From Turritopsis dohrnii (lineage: Eukaryota > Cnidaria > Hydrozoa > Anthoathecata > Oceaniidae), in the NCBI GenBank assembly GCA_027922465.2, contig BQMF02000284.1, positions 1 through 64,000 of the forward strand: a DNA stretch of 64,000 nucleotides, read 5' to 3'. How positions within the stretch are numbered: position 1 is the first letter of the stretch; every line of letters starts with the position of its first letter. Made by a program: the position numbers and the translations under genes. Below the pieces are notes generated by a model. The model did no database searches, was not told where the DNA came from, and was given only the letters and a program-made list of their open reading frames with translations. Positions 20,720 through 32,339 of this stretch are shown here, one piece after another.

Positions 20720-20892
20720 CTGCAAATTTCTTTTGGCATCAGAAAGATCACTCTTAAGATTTGTTATTTGAGTAACACCCAAACCCCCATCATTAAGTAA
20801 AGCTCTTGTAACAGCTGCAATAACACGACTGATACGATTTAGCGTATTACCCACAGTGGCTTGACGGTGGTGCTGAATTATCATTTCAAACG
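20720..20892 (-). CDS. Possible exon, perhaps of the integrase-like gene
   Basis: A frame with an acceptor (TTTCAAAAAG) and a good donor (CAG then GTAGGT) encodes FEMIIQHHRQATVGN and LLNDGGLGVTQITNL, ending DAKRNLQ. It ends in phase 0, as does the start of the coiled-coil exon at 18894. It may be an N-terminal exon of that gene, separated by a 1.8 kb intron. I do not recognise the domain. Confidence 0.35.
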
Positions 20893-21014
20893 CTTTTTGA
20901 AAGCAAAAAGACACAAAGCATAATAAAAAAGTAATTTCAGTCGAACGCAGCTGCAAGGTGAAAGGACAAGTAAAATCTGTCTGTTCACATTTATATTGAC
21001 GAGAAACGTGCATC

Positions 21015-21340
21015 AGAAATACTTGGTTTTTCGTTATCTTTGGCGGCAACTGCTTCAGTCAACACCAACGGCAGAAGAATTCAAAATCACCACCACAATG
21101 ACGCTTACCATCTTGATAAATAGATTTCTTTTCAGCCGATACAGAAATACTTGGTTTTTCGAGTGAAAAATTTGGTTTTCAAAGGATTTGAACAACCTCT
21201 TACACCAAATCCAGTGAACATCGTAACCTGGCATTTCAGATGAAATACCAAGTTTTTCTATTTGCCTAGTATTTCTGCAGAAAAACCAGGTTTATCTGTA
21301 GATATACCTGGTTTTTCTGAGATATACTTGGTTTTTCTTA
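21015..21340. repeat. Cluster of ATACTTGGTTTTTC motifs in both orientations
   Basis: Copies of AAATACTTGGTTTTTC or ATACCTGGTTTTTCT lie at about 21021, 21144, 21297 and 21318. Inverted or mixed forms (AAATACCAAGTTTTTC, CAGAAAAACCAGGT) lie at about 21243 and 21274. They directly follow the 3' end of the LINE in the map (minus strand). Confidence 0.7.
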
Positions 21341-21489
21341 ATAAATGTTACAAATGCTTCCCATAGATACATACAATAAAAGTATAATCCCCAAACAAAT
21401 AAAACAAGGAAAATCATGTACACATCTGAAAAAATGAAAGGAGACACACCTAATAGTCAATGACTAATGAAAGAGGTGGCCACCTAAAA

Positions 21490-22162
21490 TACAAGTTAAG
21501 TGCAAAGCTGTATCACTACTTTTACTAGTACAAACTTAATTTGTAAAAAATCAGTAATTACTGCAAATAATGTTTTTGTAAAGATTAATAAGTTTAGATT
21601 TTGAAAGAGTGGTGAGGACGGATCCTGGATTAAGCATCTGAAGCTCATTCCACTGAACTATAGACTGGTAAATAATAGAGTTTACGCCATATTTGGAGGT
21701 ATTACATTGTAGTCTGGTGAGTAATCCTAAAGAATGTCCCCTGGTGTGATGAAAGTCTGGGTATTTCTTTAAGTTGTATGCATTGATCAGAGATACAGGT
21801 GCAGAGTTATTGAGTATAAGAAAAATTAAGGTAACATTAAGCAGCTTAACTTGATCAGAAAGCTTTGGAATTTCAAGATTCAAGAAAATAGGAGAAGTAT
21901 GAGTATTATATTTTGAAAAGGCTATCAATCTCAGACACTGCTTCTGAAGCTTAAAAATCCTTTTTGTATTCTGTACAGTTTGTATTCTGAGCCCAAGTCT
22001 GGCATGCATATCTTAAGTGAGAGTCAAAAAATGAATAGTAAAAACGAAGAAGGATAGATCTCGGAGCAAAATGACGAAGCTTGGAAATAAGACCATTTGC
22101 ATTTCTTAGTTTTGCAGAAAGGGTATCAAAATGAGTTTTCCAAGAAATGTGATTGTCTATAT
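21490..22162 (-). pseudogene. CR1-like LINE, RT C-terminus and 3' UTR (duplicated copy)
   Basis: Minus-strand frames give DNHISWKTHFDTLSAKLRNA, RFYYSFFDSHLRYACQTW and, after a one-base shift near 22010, IFKLQKQCLRLIAF through QWNELQMLNP. This is the thumb and C-terminal region typical of CR1/Jockey-like LINE ORF2. It is cut at 22162 by the TIR transposon. It is the extra copy made by the tandem duplication. Confidence 0.85.
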
Positions 22163-24231
22163 GTGACTGTCCAGGGGATTTTGATAACAAACCATAAAAC
22201 GTTTTTCAAGAAACGTTTAAAACGATAATTAAACAATGGAAGAAAACGTTAAAAAACGTTTTTATGAAAAAGTAAAATGTTACAAAATTCGAAAGCAAAA
22301 ACGTTAAAAACGTTTTTTAGTTAAAAAAGATTACTTGTTTTGGCTTTTGCCTCCGCGATACAGATAAACTGTGAATAATAACTTTTACGCTACCTAGGAA
22401 AAATGTTTAAATTTTATTGATACTAACAATAATAATAATAACAAGAATGCCTAAAGTGTGATACGAATTATGTTTCCAAGTATTTATGTTTTTTTATTTT
22501 TCAGAGACATGCGACCTTCAATCGGAGCTACTCAAAAAAGAAACGGGTTTAATCAGCAGTTTATGAACCCAGCAATTACCGAAACGGTAAATCTTCTGTT
22601 AGTTTTCTGTTCCGCTTCGTTCCACGAGAAGCGTGGTGTTCTGAGAAAGCGTGGTAGTACTGAGAAGATCTTCATAGCTGTAGATATCGTTTAAATTCTA
22701 GCATACTTTTTTTTGTTTTCGAAAAATGTTTAAACGTTTTTACATAAAAAAGATTAAAATCATTTTTAAGTTTTATTTACAAAAAGCATTCTCAATTATA
22801 CTCAACCCGCTCAAAATACTTTAGCCTTCCGCTGTCCAAGAAAAGTTCTTAGTTGGTCTGGAATCAATGGAAAACAGTCGTCCAAGGACCGCCTCATAAA
22901 TAATGACGTTATAAATTGTACTGAATAAGTGTAGTTTTACGTTAGAATTTAAATCCTGGAATACAGTTTAATCCATAATACATAATGTCAGTAATAACTG
23001 GTGGCTGTAATTAGTCAGCGGCTTTAGCCAGATGACTACTGGAATAGGGTTTCATCGTCGTCTATGATTTTTTTATTAGAAATATCTATGAAGGAGTGTC
23101 GTCTAATGGATTTTTATACTGAGCACATTTCATTTTAAGCTTGATCTCCGGCAAAACTTTCTATTATGTCATGGTGTTATGTTTTGATACTCTAGGGAAT
23201 GTAAATGAATAAAATTATTTTTAAAAAAGGTTGCAAGAACTTGATGTTCTTTATAATTATAAGGTTGTTAAATTTGTTGAACACATGTGAGCTCTAGAAA
23301 AATAATTCTGGATCAGAAAATATCATTCTGTTATTGTTTGAAAGCCTTACAGTCATTCGCAGGGAATAATTGTGCCTGTTAAGCCGGTTTTCCACTAGGC
23401 GAATTTATTCGCGCGAAGCGACTTTTTTCGCCGCTAAGCATGCACAGTAGTGATATTGCGTCATATCATGCTGAAGTCAGCGATTAGCTTCAGCGAAAAA
23501 AAAAGTAGAATCTATTAATTATTTTGTAGAATCCATTTCTACTTTTTGTGGCGAAAAAAGTCGCAAGCCAATCAGATTGCTCCATCTCTCGTCGTGCTAC
23601 GCTAGCAAGAAGTTTTTAATTTATTTAATGATTGATTGATTGATTGATATGTTTTTACTTAAGAAACATTACAAGTCCGTATAACTGTATAAATTTTCAG
23701 TTAAATTTAATTAACAAGAAGTTTTAAGAAAAGAGGAAAAAAGAACCGTTTGAGCAAAGCTGTGGCTTCAAGAAAAAAGGAGTGTTTTTTTTGTATCAGC
23801 TAAACGTTCAACTTTCTTCATAACTTTCTCGACAGAACAACTACTTTATTATGAACAAAGTTTCTTCAAAAAAAATGTTTTTCTTTCTTTCAATTCATCA
23901 AATGAGTTTGTTGAAAACAATAGAGACTTTCCGTTCAACAAGTTGAAGCGATTAAAAGCATGTTTTTAAAAAGTTGCCTACACCATCATGTTTACACATA
24001 GCGATTTGTGGAAGCAACTCAAAGTTTCTTCAATTACCTGAAATGTGTAAACCCTGCTTTACGCTCCTGATATAGGCGTCGTACCCAATATCTCTTTTTA
24101 TATTTTTCTTTTCTTTTCTTGCATTTTCGAAGTTATAATAACTTTATTACAAAGAGTTTTCTTAACAGAAATGAACGTCTTGTTCTCTTCATGTTTACAA
24201 AATGTTTTGATTTTTGCCGCACTTTCGTACT
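22163..24231. mobile_element. Duplicated left part of the TIR transposon
   Basis: Repeats 24912-26980. It begins with the TIR (GTGACTGTCCAGGGGATTTT) and ends inside the MITE, before the MITE's right TIR, at the duplication junction. A fragment at about 22505-22586 has an acceptor (TTTTTCAG) and a donor (ACG then GTAAAT) and could be an exon, but its product is not recognised. Confidence 0.85.
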
Positions 24232-24238
24232 TTACAAG

Positions 24239-24911
24239 TACAAGTTAAGTGCAAAGCTGTATCACTACTTTTACTAGTACAAACTTAATTTGTAAAAAAT
24301 CAGTAATTACTGCAAATAATGTTTTTGTAAAGATTAATAAGTTTAGATTTTGAAAGAGTGGTGAGGACGGATCCTGGATTAAGCATCTGAAGCTCATTCC
24401 ACTGAACTATAGACTGGTAAATAATAGAGTTTACGCCATATTTGGAGGTATTACATTGTAGTCTGGTGAGTAATCCTAAAGAATGTCCCCTGGTGTGATG
24501 AAAGTCTGGGTATTTCTTTAAGTTGTATGCATTGATCAGAGATACAGGTGCAGAGTTATTGAGTATAAGAAAAATTAAGGTAACATTAAGCAGCTTAACT
24601 TGATCAGAAAGCTTTGGAATTTCAAGATTCAAGAAAATAGGAGAAGTATGAGTATTATATTTTGAAAAGGCTATCAATCTCAGACACTGCTTCTGAAGCT
24701 TAAAAATCCTTTTTGTATTCTGTACAGTTTGTATTCTGAGCCCAAGTCTGGCATGCATATCTTAAGTGAGAGTCAAAAAATGAATAGTAAAAACGAAGAA
24801 GGATAGATCTCGGAGCAAAATGACGAAGCTTGGAAATAAGACCATTTGCATTTCTTAGTTTTGCAGAAAGGGTATCAAAATGAGTTTTCCAAGAAATGTG
24901 ATTGTCTATAT
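24239..24911 (-). pseudogene. CR1-like LINE, RT C-terminus and 3' UTR (copy next to the TIR element)
   Basis: Same content as 21490-22162. With the 3.1 kb transposon and one ATAT removed, this segment joins in frame to the RT at 28049, where VVKYLGVH runs into IDNHISWKT. It is therefore the original 3' half of the LINE described at 28.0-32.3 kb. Confidence 0.88.
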
Positions 24912-27900
24912 GTGACTGTCCAGGGGATTTTGATAACAAACCATAAAACGTTTTTCAAGAAACGTTTAAAACGATAATTAAACAATGGAAGAAAACGTTA
25001 AAAAACGTTTTTATGAAAAAGTAAAATGTTACAAAATTCGAAAGCAAAAACGTTAAAAACGTTTTTTAGTTAAAAAAGATTACTTGTTTTGGCTTTTGCC
25101 TCCGCGATACAGATAAACTGTGAATAATAACTTTTACGCTACCTAGGAAAAATGTTTAAATTTTATTGATACTAACAATAATAATAATAACAAGAATGCC
25201 TAAAGTGTGATACGAATTATGTTTCCAAGTATTTATGTTTTTTTATTTTTCAGAGACATGCGACCTTCAATCGGAGCTACTCAAAAAAGAAACGGGTTTA
25301 ATCAGCAGTTTATGAACCCAGCAATTACCGAAACGGTAAATCTTCTGTTAGTTTTCTGTTCCGCTTCGTTCCACGAGAAGCGTGGTGTTCTGAGAAAGCG
25401 TGGTAGTACTGAGAAGATCTTCATAGCTGTAGATATCGTTTAAATTCTAGCATACTTTTTTTTGTTTTCGAAAAATGTTTAAACGTTTTTACATAAAAAA
25501 GATTAAAATCATTTTTAAGTTTTATTTACAAAAAGCATTCTCAATTATACTCAACCCGCTCAAAATACTTTAGCCTTCCGCTGTCCAAGAAAAGTTCTTA
25601 GTTGGTCTGGAATCAATGGAAAACAGTCGTCCAAGGACCGCCTCATAAATAATGACGTTATAAATTGTACTGAATAAGTGTAGTTTTACGTTAGAATTTA
25701 AATCCTGGAATACAGTTTAATCCATAATACATAATGTCAGTAATAACTGGTGGCTGTAATTAGTCAGCGGCTTTAGCCAGATGACTACTGGAATAGGGTT
25801 TCATCGTCGTCTATGATTTTTTTATTAGAAATATCTATGAAGGAGTGTCGTCTAATGGATTTTTATACTGAGCACATTTCATTTTAAGCTTGATCTCCGG
25901 CAAAACTTTCTATTATGTCATGGTGTTATGTTTTGATACTCTAGGGAATGTAAATGAATAAAATTATTTTTAAAAAAGGTTGCAAGAACTTGATGTTCTT
26001 TATAATTATAAGGTTGTTAAATTTGTTGAACACATGTGAGCTCTAGAAAAATAATTCTGGATCAGAAAATATCATTCTGTTATTGTTTGAAAGCCTTACA
26101 GTCATTCGCAGGGAATAATTGTGCCTGTTAAGCCGGTTTTCCACTAGGCGAATTTATTCGCGCGAAGCGACTTTTTTCGCCGCTAAGCATGCACAGTAGT
26201 GATATTGCGTCATATCATGCTGAAGTCAGCGATTAGCTTCAGCGAAAAAAAAAGTAGAATCTATTAATTATTTTGTAGAATCCATTTCTACTTTTTGTGG
26301 CGAAAAAAGTCGCAAGCCAATCAGATTGCTCCATCTCTCGTCGTGCTACGCTAGCAAGAAGTTTTTAATTTATTTAATGATTGATTGATTGATTGATATG
26401 TTTTTACTTAAGAAACATTACAAGTCCGTATAACTGTATAAATTTTCAGTTAAATTTAATTAACAAGAAGTTTTAAGAAAAGAGGAAAAAAGAACCGTTT
26501 GAGCAAAGCTGTGGCTTCAAGAAAAAAGGAGTGTTTTTTTTGTATCAGCTAAACGTTCAACTTTCTTCATAACTTTCTCGACAGAACAACTACTTTATTA
26601 TGAACAAAGTTTCTTCAAAAAAAATGTTTTTCTTTCTTTCAATTCATCAAATGAGTTTGTTGAAAACAATAGAGACTTTCCGTTCAACAAGTTGAAGCGA
26701 TTAAAAGCATGTTTTTAAAAAGTTGCCTACACCATCATGTTTACACATAGCGATTTGTGGAAGCAACTCAAAGTTTCTTCAATTACCTGAAATGTGTAAA
26801 CCCTGCTTTACGCTCCTGATATAGGCGTCGTACCCAATATCTCTTTTTATATTTTTCTTTTCTTTTCTTGCATTTTCGAAGTTATAATAACTTTATTACA
26901 AAGAGTTTTCTTAACAGAAATGAACGTCTTGTTCTCTTCATGTTTACAAAATGTTTTGATTTTTGCCGCACTTTCGTACTGCTAGTGGAAATCAATTTTT
27001 TTTACCGCGACTTTTTTAGCGGCGAAAAAAGTCGCTTCGCACCAATAAATTCGCCTAGTGGAAAACCTGCTTTAGGGCACCTTGTTGTTCTTTCTCTGGT
27101 CAGTACTGTTCAAGTAAATGATGAAAAAATTTTGCAAGATTAACAAAAACGCAGCTGACTTGCTGCATTTTTCGTTATTAAAACCAGTTATAATACATTC
27201 TGTATAACCATTCACTTGAGATAAAAACATTGACGTCATTGAACTCAATCAAAACAAAAGGACGTACCTTGTTCATAAATACATTCGCAGGTAACACATA
27301 TAAGTATATTAATGCACTGATTACCTGGTTCTCATTCAGTAAAAGATTAAAGAAGCAACAGCTGTTTCAAAAGTTACTACAAATAGAAACCGTCCGCTAT
27401 AATTCTATTAATTCTATAATAGAACAAAGTTCATAGAATTGCTATCTTGTAAATCCTCGGGGAAAAGTTTAATGTTTATTTTCGTATAGATGTATAATAT
27501 TTTCATTTGGCGAAAGTCGTTGAAAATGGATAATTTTTACAGAAAATGTCAGATCTGGGAAAACCTTAATTATTCTTTTTTAAGAGACATTTCACTTTCG
27601 CTAAGTGAAGATGCACTCTTAATCAAATTGTTTCACAATGTTTTTAGTTATCTTTATGGACTTCATTTTGATAATATTTTAAGGTTCTGAGAATAACTGA
27701 TGCATGATGTGCGCGACTGAATAAAAAATCAGTACGCTCAAATGCGCGACCACAGCGACTCAGAGCCCTGGGATCGAGGTTGTGCATGGCTCTCCACGTA
27801 GTTTGCCCGAGCAGTAGTTCTAAACATTCCGTTTCCAAAATCGTTCTTTAAAAACCTTTTTTTAACGTTTTTGAAAAAACGTTTTTTAGAAAACGTTTTA

Positions 27901-28044
27901 ACGTTTTTGCGTTTTTGAAAAAACGCTTTTAAAAACGATAAAACGTTTTTTCGTTTTTAAAAAAATGTTTTTCCAAAAATAAAAAACGTTTTTAACGTTT
28001 TCTAACGTTTTATCGTTTGTTATCAAAATCCCCTGGACGGTCAC
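24912..28044. mobile_element. 3.1 kb TIR DNA transposon inserted in the LINE
   Basis: The ends are inverted repeats of about 30 bases: GTGACTGTCCAGGGGATTTT on the left, and its complement with one C/T difference on the right (28015-28044). ATAT flanks both sides (24908-24911, 28045-28048), a 4-bp target duplication confirmed by the restored LINE frame. Subterminal arrays of AAACGTTTT lie inside both ends (about 24940-25070 and 27845-28015). I see no transposase, so it is probably non-autonomous. Fragments include a possible exon at about 25254-25335 and a nested MITE. Superfamily unknown; the CAGGGG inside the TIR resembles hAT ends, but hAT makes 8-bp duplications. Confidence 0.85.
26132..27070. 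mobile_element. MITE with 55-bp TIRs nested in the TIR transposon
   Basis: Left end GCCGGTTTTCCACTAGGCGA at 26132 is matched inverted at the right end (27070), continuing through AATTTATT and GCGAAGCGACTTTTTTCGCC. Flanks are TTAA on the left and TTTA on the right, fitting a TTAA duplication with one change (piggyBac- or Kolobok-like). There is no coding frame. A second copy, truncated before the right TIR, lies at 23383-24231 through the tandem duplication. Confidence 0.85.
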
Positions 28045-28048
28045 ATAT

Positions 28049-29353
28049 GAACTCCTAAATACTTGACAACAGTACTAAAAGGTAATAGTTTGCCATTTAA
28101 TTTCAGCGGAACATTGTGGTTGATAATTTTGTAATCATTATGAAAAAGTAAAACTTCAGTTTTGGAAACATTGAAAGATATCTTATTTGCGCAAAGCCAT
28201 TTAAAAAGCCGCTTCAGATCAATGTTTCTCTGTTTCTCTATCAATTTAAGAGAGGAATTAGAATAAAGTAAGCAGTGTCATCAGCAAATAGAGTAGCTTC
28301 ACTTAGCAGTAGGGTATTTGGAAGGTCATTAATGTATATAATGAATAGTAAAAGTCCTAAGACAGATCCTTGAGGAACGCCATGAAAAATCTGCCTAAAA
28401 CCAGATTTCTTACCATTTAGGTTGACATATTGCATTCTACCTGTGAAATATGATCGGAACCATTGGTTGCACCTGCCTCGGATACCATAGCGCTCAAGGT
28501 TACGTAGAACGATTTTATGATCCACAGTATCAAATGCCTTCTGCAGGTCAATGAACACACCACAAGAGAATTGTCCATTTCTTGATCTTTTCAGTTAATA
28601 TAATTAATGTGTGGTTAGTAGAACGAGATTTCCTGAAGCCAAATTGTTTATTAAAAAAGACATTATGCTTAACTATGAAGGATGTTAACCTTTCATGAAC
28701 TAGCTTTTCAAATATTTTGTCTATATTGGAGAACAACGAAATTGGGCAATAATTATTGACATCTAAGTTTTTTCCTTGTTCTTAAATATGGGAACTACTT
28801 TAGTAATTTTAAGCGAATGGGGGAATATTCCAGTTTCAAATGTTAGGTTGATTAAAGCTGTTAAAATATTTGCAAGTTCAATAGGAACACAATGAAAAAT
28901 TCTTTGATGAATGCTGGAGTCACCAGTGCCTTTAGAATGATTAAGGGAATTCATCGTTTTTAACATTTCGTCTATAGTAACAGCTTTGAGGAAAAAAGAA
29001 TCAGGAGATGTGAGACCAGTAACATAATCTTCAAAGTTACCAAAGTTAGGAATTTGATCTTGCAGGTTTTGAGCAATGGAACTGAAAAAATCATTAAAAG
29101 CACTAGCAACTTCAGATTGATCCTCGATGATTTTATTCTCAATTTTAAGGGAAATGTTACTGATTTTATTTTCTTTAGTGCTATGAGTAAGTTCATTTAT
29201 TCCTTTCCGGATCTGTTTTGAGTTGTCAATATTTTCGTCAAAAAATGTTTGATAGTAGTTTGTCTTGCTTAATTTTATGAGTCGGGTGATTTTGTTGCGG
29301 TAATGTTTATACTTATTATGGAGATTATTTTTGGCTTCCAGATCTCTACTGTT
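28049..29353 (-). pseudogene. CR1-like LINE ORF2: reverse transcriptase
   Basis: Minus-strand pieces in order: SRDLEAKNNLHNKYKHYRNK, PHSLKITKVVPIFKNKEKT, KHNVFFNKQFGFRKSRST, MFIDLQKAFDTVDHKIVL, HGVPQGSVLGLLLFIIYIND, LFADDTAYFI (intact catalytic Asp pair) and ISFNVSKTEVLLFH to VVKYLGVH. This is a full fingers-palm sequence of a CR1/Jockey-like RT. Frameshifts near 28763-28736, 28560 and 28243 break it. It is continuous with the thumb at 24239-24911 across the TIR transposon, and with the endonuclease across the TA-flanked MITE. Confidence 0.9.
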
Positions 29354-29355
29354 TA

Positions 29356-29821
29356 CCGTAATGCTTCGATTAGACGCCTGGGGCATTTATTAAATTTTTT
29401 GAATTTTTAGGGGGCGTCTAGTCGAGGGGGGCGTTTAAAAGAGGGGGGCGTCTATTGAATTTTTGGGAAACTTTTCTTTTTCGTAAATATAAACTAAATA
29501 TAAATATCGATAAAAAATATACAAAATTAAACTTAAAGATCTTCGTCAATAAAGACAAAGTTTCCAACTGTTAGTTTAAAATTTAAAAATAAAGGCGTCT
29601 ATCGCAAATTTCCATATTTTTATACAAAAGAAAACTTTGAGGATGAAACAATGCAATTTAGTAGTTCTACATGCCTTAATTAGTGTGTCTCTAATAAACG
29701 CCCCTCTTTAGAGGGGGGCGTCTATTCGAGGGGGCGTTTATTTAAAAATCTCCTAAAAAGAGGGGGCGTTTATTCGAGGTGGGCGTTTAAAAGAAGGGGG
29801 CGTTTAATTAGTGCATTACGG
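29356..29821. mobile_element. TA-flanked MITE rich in GGGGCGTCTA motifs
   Basis: It starts CCGTAATGCTTCGATTAGAC and ends GTGCATTACGG, giving inverted ends, with TA on each side (29354-29355, 29822-29823) as for Tc1/mariner/pogo elements. Inside, GGGGGGCGTCTA and GGGGGCGTTTA repeat near both ends. Removing it rejoins the LINE between the endonuclease and RT regions. Confidence 0.85.
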
Positions 29822-29823
29822 TA

Positions 29824-31129
29824 TGTACTTCTTCAAGATTTTATCTCTTTTCATTATTGATTTCCTTAATCCTTTAGGTATCCAGGGTTTATCTTCATTT
29901 AGTATTTGTTTTTTGGACAATTTTCTTGTGGGAGTGTGCAAGTCTACAAGTTTGTTTAGTTTATCCATAAAAAAATTAAAAGAGATGTTAGGATCTTTGT
30001 TTCCAAGTTCAGGATATGTATTCCAATCCATTGATCTAAAATCAGATACAAAGTTTTCTGTACTAAATTTTTCCAATCCTTATACGTTTTTGATGGATTA
30101 GTAGGGTTTTTGATGGAGTTATCTAAAATTACAAATTGGGCTAAATGATCCGAAATGCCAGAAATAAAATAACCTGATGCTGATTTAAATGAATGGGGTG
30201 AAATGAAAATATTGTCAATCAAAGTTTGCGAAGAATTGGCTATTCTAGTAGGAAGGTTAATGTAAGGGAGCATGAGATAGTTACCAAGGATATCAAGAAA
30301 ATCAGCTATGTGACTTTCATTGTTTTTTATCAGATTTAGATTAAAATCACCTAAAAGAACAAGAAGCTTACCTTGGCGGTTTACCTTTTCTAGTAGAGGA
30401 AGAAGAAAATTATCAGAGAAATCTGAAGGAGAAAGAGCATGGTGTCTGTAAATAGTACCAACCACAATATTCAGCTTATTTTTGACGTGAATTTCTACAA
30501 ATGTTGATTCCAGAAGTTTAGGTCAGTACATAAGAGTCTCAAGATCAAATCTTCTAAATGAATTTAATTTATTAGAAATAAAAAGCAGAGTACCCCCTTG
30601 ATTAGCTTCAGTAGCAGTGACATATGATTGATATCCAGAAATAGTAGGGTTAGAAATTGAAGTAGATAAAATGCGAGTTTCAGAAAGTCCTATGATATCA
30701 AAATTAGGATTTAAAGAACTGAGGAAGATTTCAAGATTATCCAGGTGTAAATTAAGAGAATTCACATTTAAATGAAAAAAAAGAAGTAGTAGGACCTTGG
30801 GACATAGAAGATTTAGAAATCATTTTGTTAAAAGAGAGTGTGTCATAATATCTGCAATCAAGAGATTTCAGGTTTTCAGAGTGTTGTGTCCGCAAAATCA
30901 AAGAGAAAAAGTTTTCTTCATCGGGTTCTGAGTTCAGTGGAAACAGGGTACAGTTACATTTATAGCAGGACCAGACCTCATTTTCATCTGATTCAATAAG
31001 TTTATTGAAATCACTAGTGTTAAGGCGATTACATTTTGGATGAACCCAAAGTTCACAAAAGTTGCAAAAAATATCATTATTTCTTACTGGTTTATTACAA
31101 ATTGAACATGGAAACAATTCCATGGGCAT
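29824..31129 (-). pseudogene. CR1-like LINE ORF2: PHD finger and endonuclease
   Basis: The ORF2 N-terminus has a PHD-type finger (CSICNKPVRNNDIFCNFC, LWVHPKC, WSCYKCNC). After a frame change near 30765 comes an APE-like endonuclease with NPNFDIIGLSETRI, a frameshift near 30520, then VGTIYRHH, VLLGDFNLNL and GISDHLAQF. A PHD finger before the endonuclease is common in cnidarian CR1-like LINEs. At least three frame breaks make it inactive. Confidence 0.88.
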
Positions 31130-31497
31130 GGTGCAAAAATATAAAGAAAAACGTGTAAAGTAGCGTTTACCTTAGTAGAAAATATTTGAGAAAGCTAAAA
31201 ATAGGCTTCAGTAAGGTGACAAAGTTGGCAATCTGAGTTAGAGCTCAAAATACAAATAAAAATAAGCAAAATAATAAGAGCGTCGCTCCACAACACGCCA
31301 GAACAGCCAAGCGATCTTGATACACAACAAGGCTACCATGATGAATAGATAGAACTTGGAAACAATCGTAAAAAAAAGCGCGTAGAGAAAAAAAAGCGTG
31401 TAGAGAAAAAAAGCCCAGAATAGAGAAAAAGGGGCGTGTAGCAGAACACTACTCCAAAACACTAATAATACAAAAGATACAGAAAGAGATTTACGTC

Positions 31498-32332
31498 TTA
31501 CTCAACATTTTTCTCATGGAAATCGAATTCAGGAAAAAGAGTGATGAGTTCCGTCATGTGCTTGATCTTTATCCAACTTGAATTTTCTCCAAACTTTAAA
31601 CAGACCTTTCCATTCGATGTTTTAAAATCGGTTTATCAACTTTTTTGAGTGGAGCTTTCGCGTATTATACAGGATGTTCTTATATTGAGGGCAGAGATTC
31701 TCATTTACATAGATTTGTCGATGATCAAAACCGAGAGAGTTATGTGTAATGTCTTTAAGCTTTCTGGCGTTTCCTCTAAAAAGATTGGCATTCTTACGAT
31801 TTACGAACCGCACAATAGTTTTTTTCGGACCTTTTGATTTTCCTTTAGGTAGTCGGTGGCAGGCTTCTATATCATACTTTTTAATTTTAGTACCTACAAA
31901 ATTGGAAATTTTGAGTACAGCCTCTTCTTAATCGTCATCCTGAACAGAATCTTCAATCCCAGAGATTTCCACATTATTTCGTCTATTATATTGCTGACAT
32001 TCGGTCAGTTCAATATCAAGGCTAGTGATGATTTCCTTTTGCTGAGAAACTTAGTTCTTTAGTTCTTGGTTTTCACAACAAATCGCTTCCAGCTTGGATT
32101 AAAGATCTATCATAAAGTTACTAATCTGATTTTGAAGCTCGTTTCTAAAATAGCATTTAGCGGCCTCCATTTATTGCATAAAAAAGGTTTTTATAAAGGA
32201 TATTTCTGTTCCATTATATGAAAGGCAGCCATTTTCATTTGTATTTTCTTCAACTCCTCTTGTTAACGTAGCAGAGTTAGATGCAGAAGCTTGGACTGCT
32301 GTGTTGTTGTTTGTTTTACTTCTTGTCGTCAT
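31498..32332 (-). pseudogene. CR1-like LINE ORF1 (RRM-type RNA-binding protein)
   Basis: From ATG at 32332 the frame reads MTTRSKTNNN. It is broken by stops near 32167 and 32100, then gives QYNRRNNVEISGIEDSV, EACHRLPKGKSKGPKK, IVRFVNRKNANLFRGNARKL and YVNENLCPQYKNILYNTRKL, ending FHEKNVE at 31500. The R-NNVEI-GI motif and following block are typical of the ORF1 proteins of L1/CR1-type LINEs that bind the element's RNA. The next gene of the element, ORF2, starts about 370 bases downstream; the gap has a short GTGTAGAGAAAAAA tandem repeat near 31380. Confidence 0.8.
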
Positions 32333-32339
32333 CGTCTTT

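Larger units (their letters stand above)
21490..26980. repeat. 2,742-bp tandem duplication with 7-bp filler
   Basis: 21490-24231 and 24239-26980 are direct copies offset by 2,749; every segment I compared is identical, including three reading frames. The seven bases between them (TTACAAG, 24232-24238) match neither flank but resemble the start of the unit (TACAAGTT). The unit holds the LINE 3' end, the left part of a TIR transposon and most of a MITE; the second copy is continuous with the right part of both. It is either a recent segmental duplication or an assembly artefact. Confidence 0.93.

Noticed and set aside
22458..22694. 78-codon frame, also present at 25207
   Set aside because: The second copy is only the tandem duplication. 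No family is recognised, and its middle looks like a short exon with splice sites rather than a complete gene.
27740..27800. tRNA-like B box (GGATCGAGGTT) suggesting a SINE or tRNA
   Set aside because: No A box or cloverleaf could be fitted. The AGCCCTGGGATCGAGGTTG stretch resembles a common cnidarian repeat rather than a tRNA.
24912..28044. Assigning the TIR transposon to hAT because of CAGGGG
   Set aside because: The repeats extend outward to GTGAC and the duplication is ATAT (4 bases), not the 8 bases of hAT.
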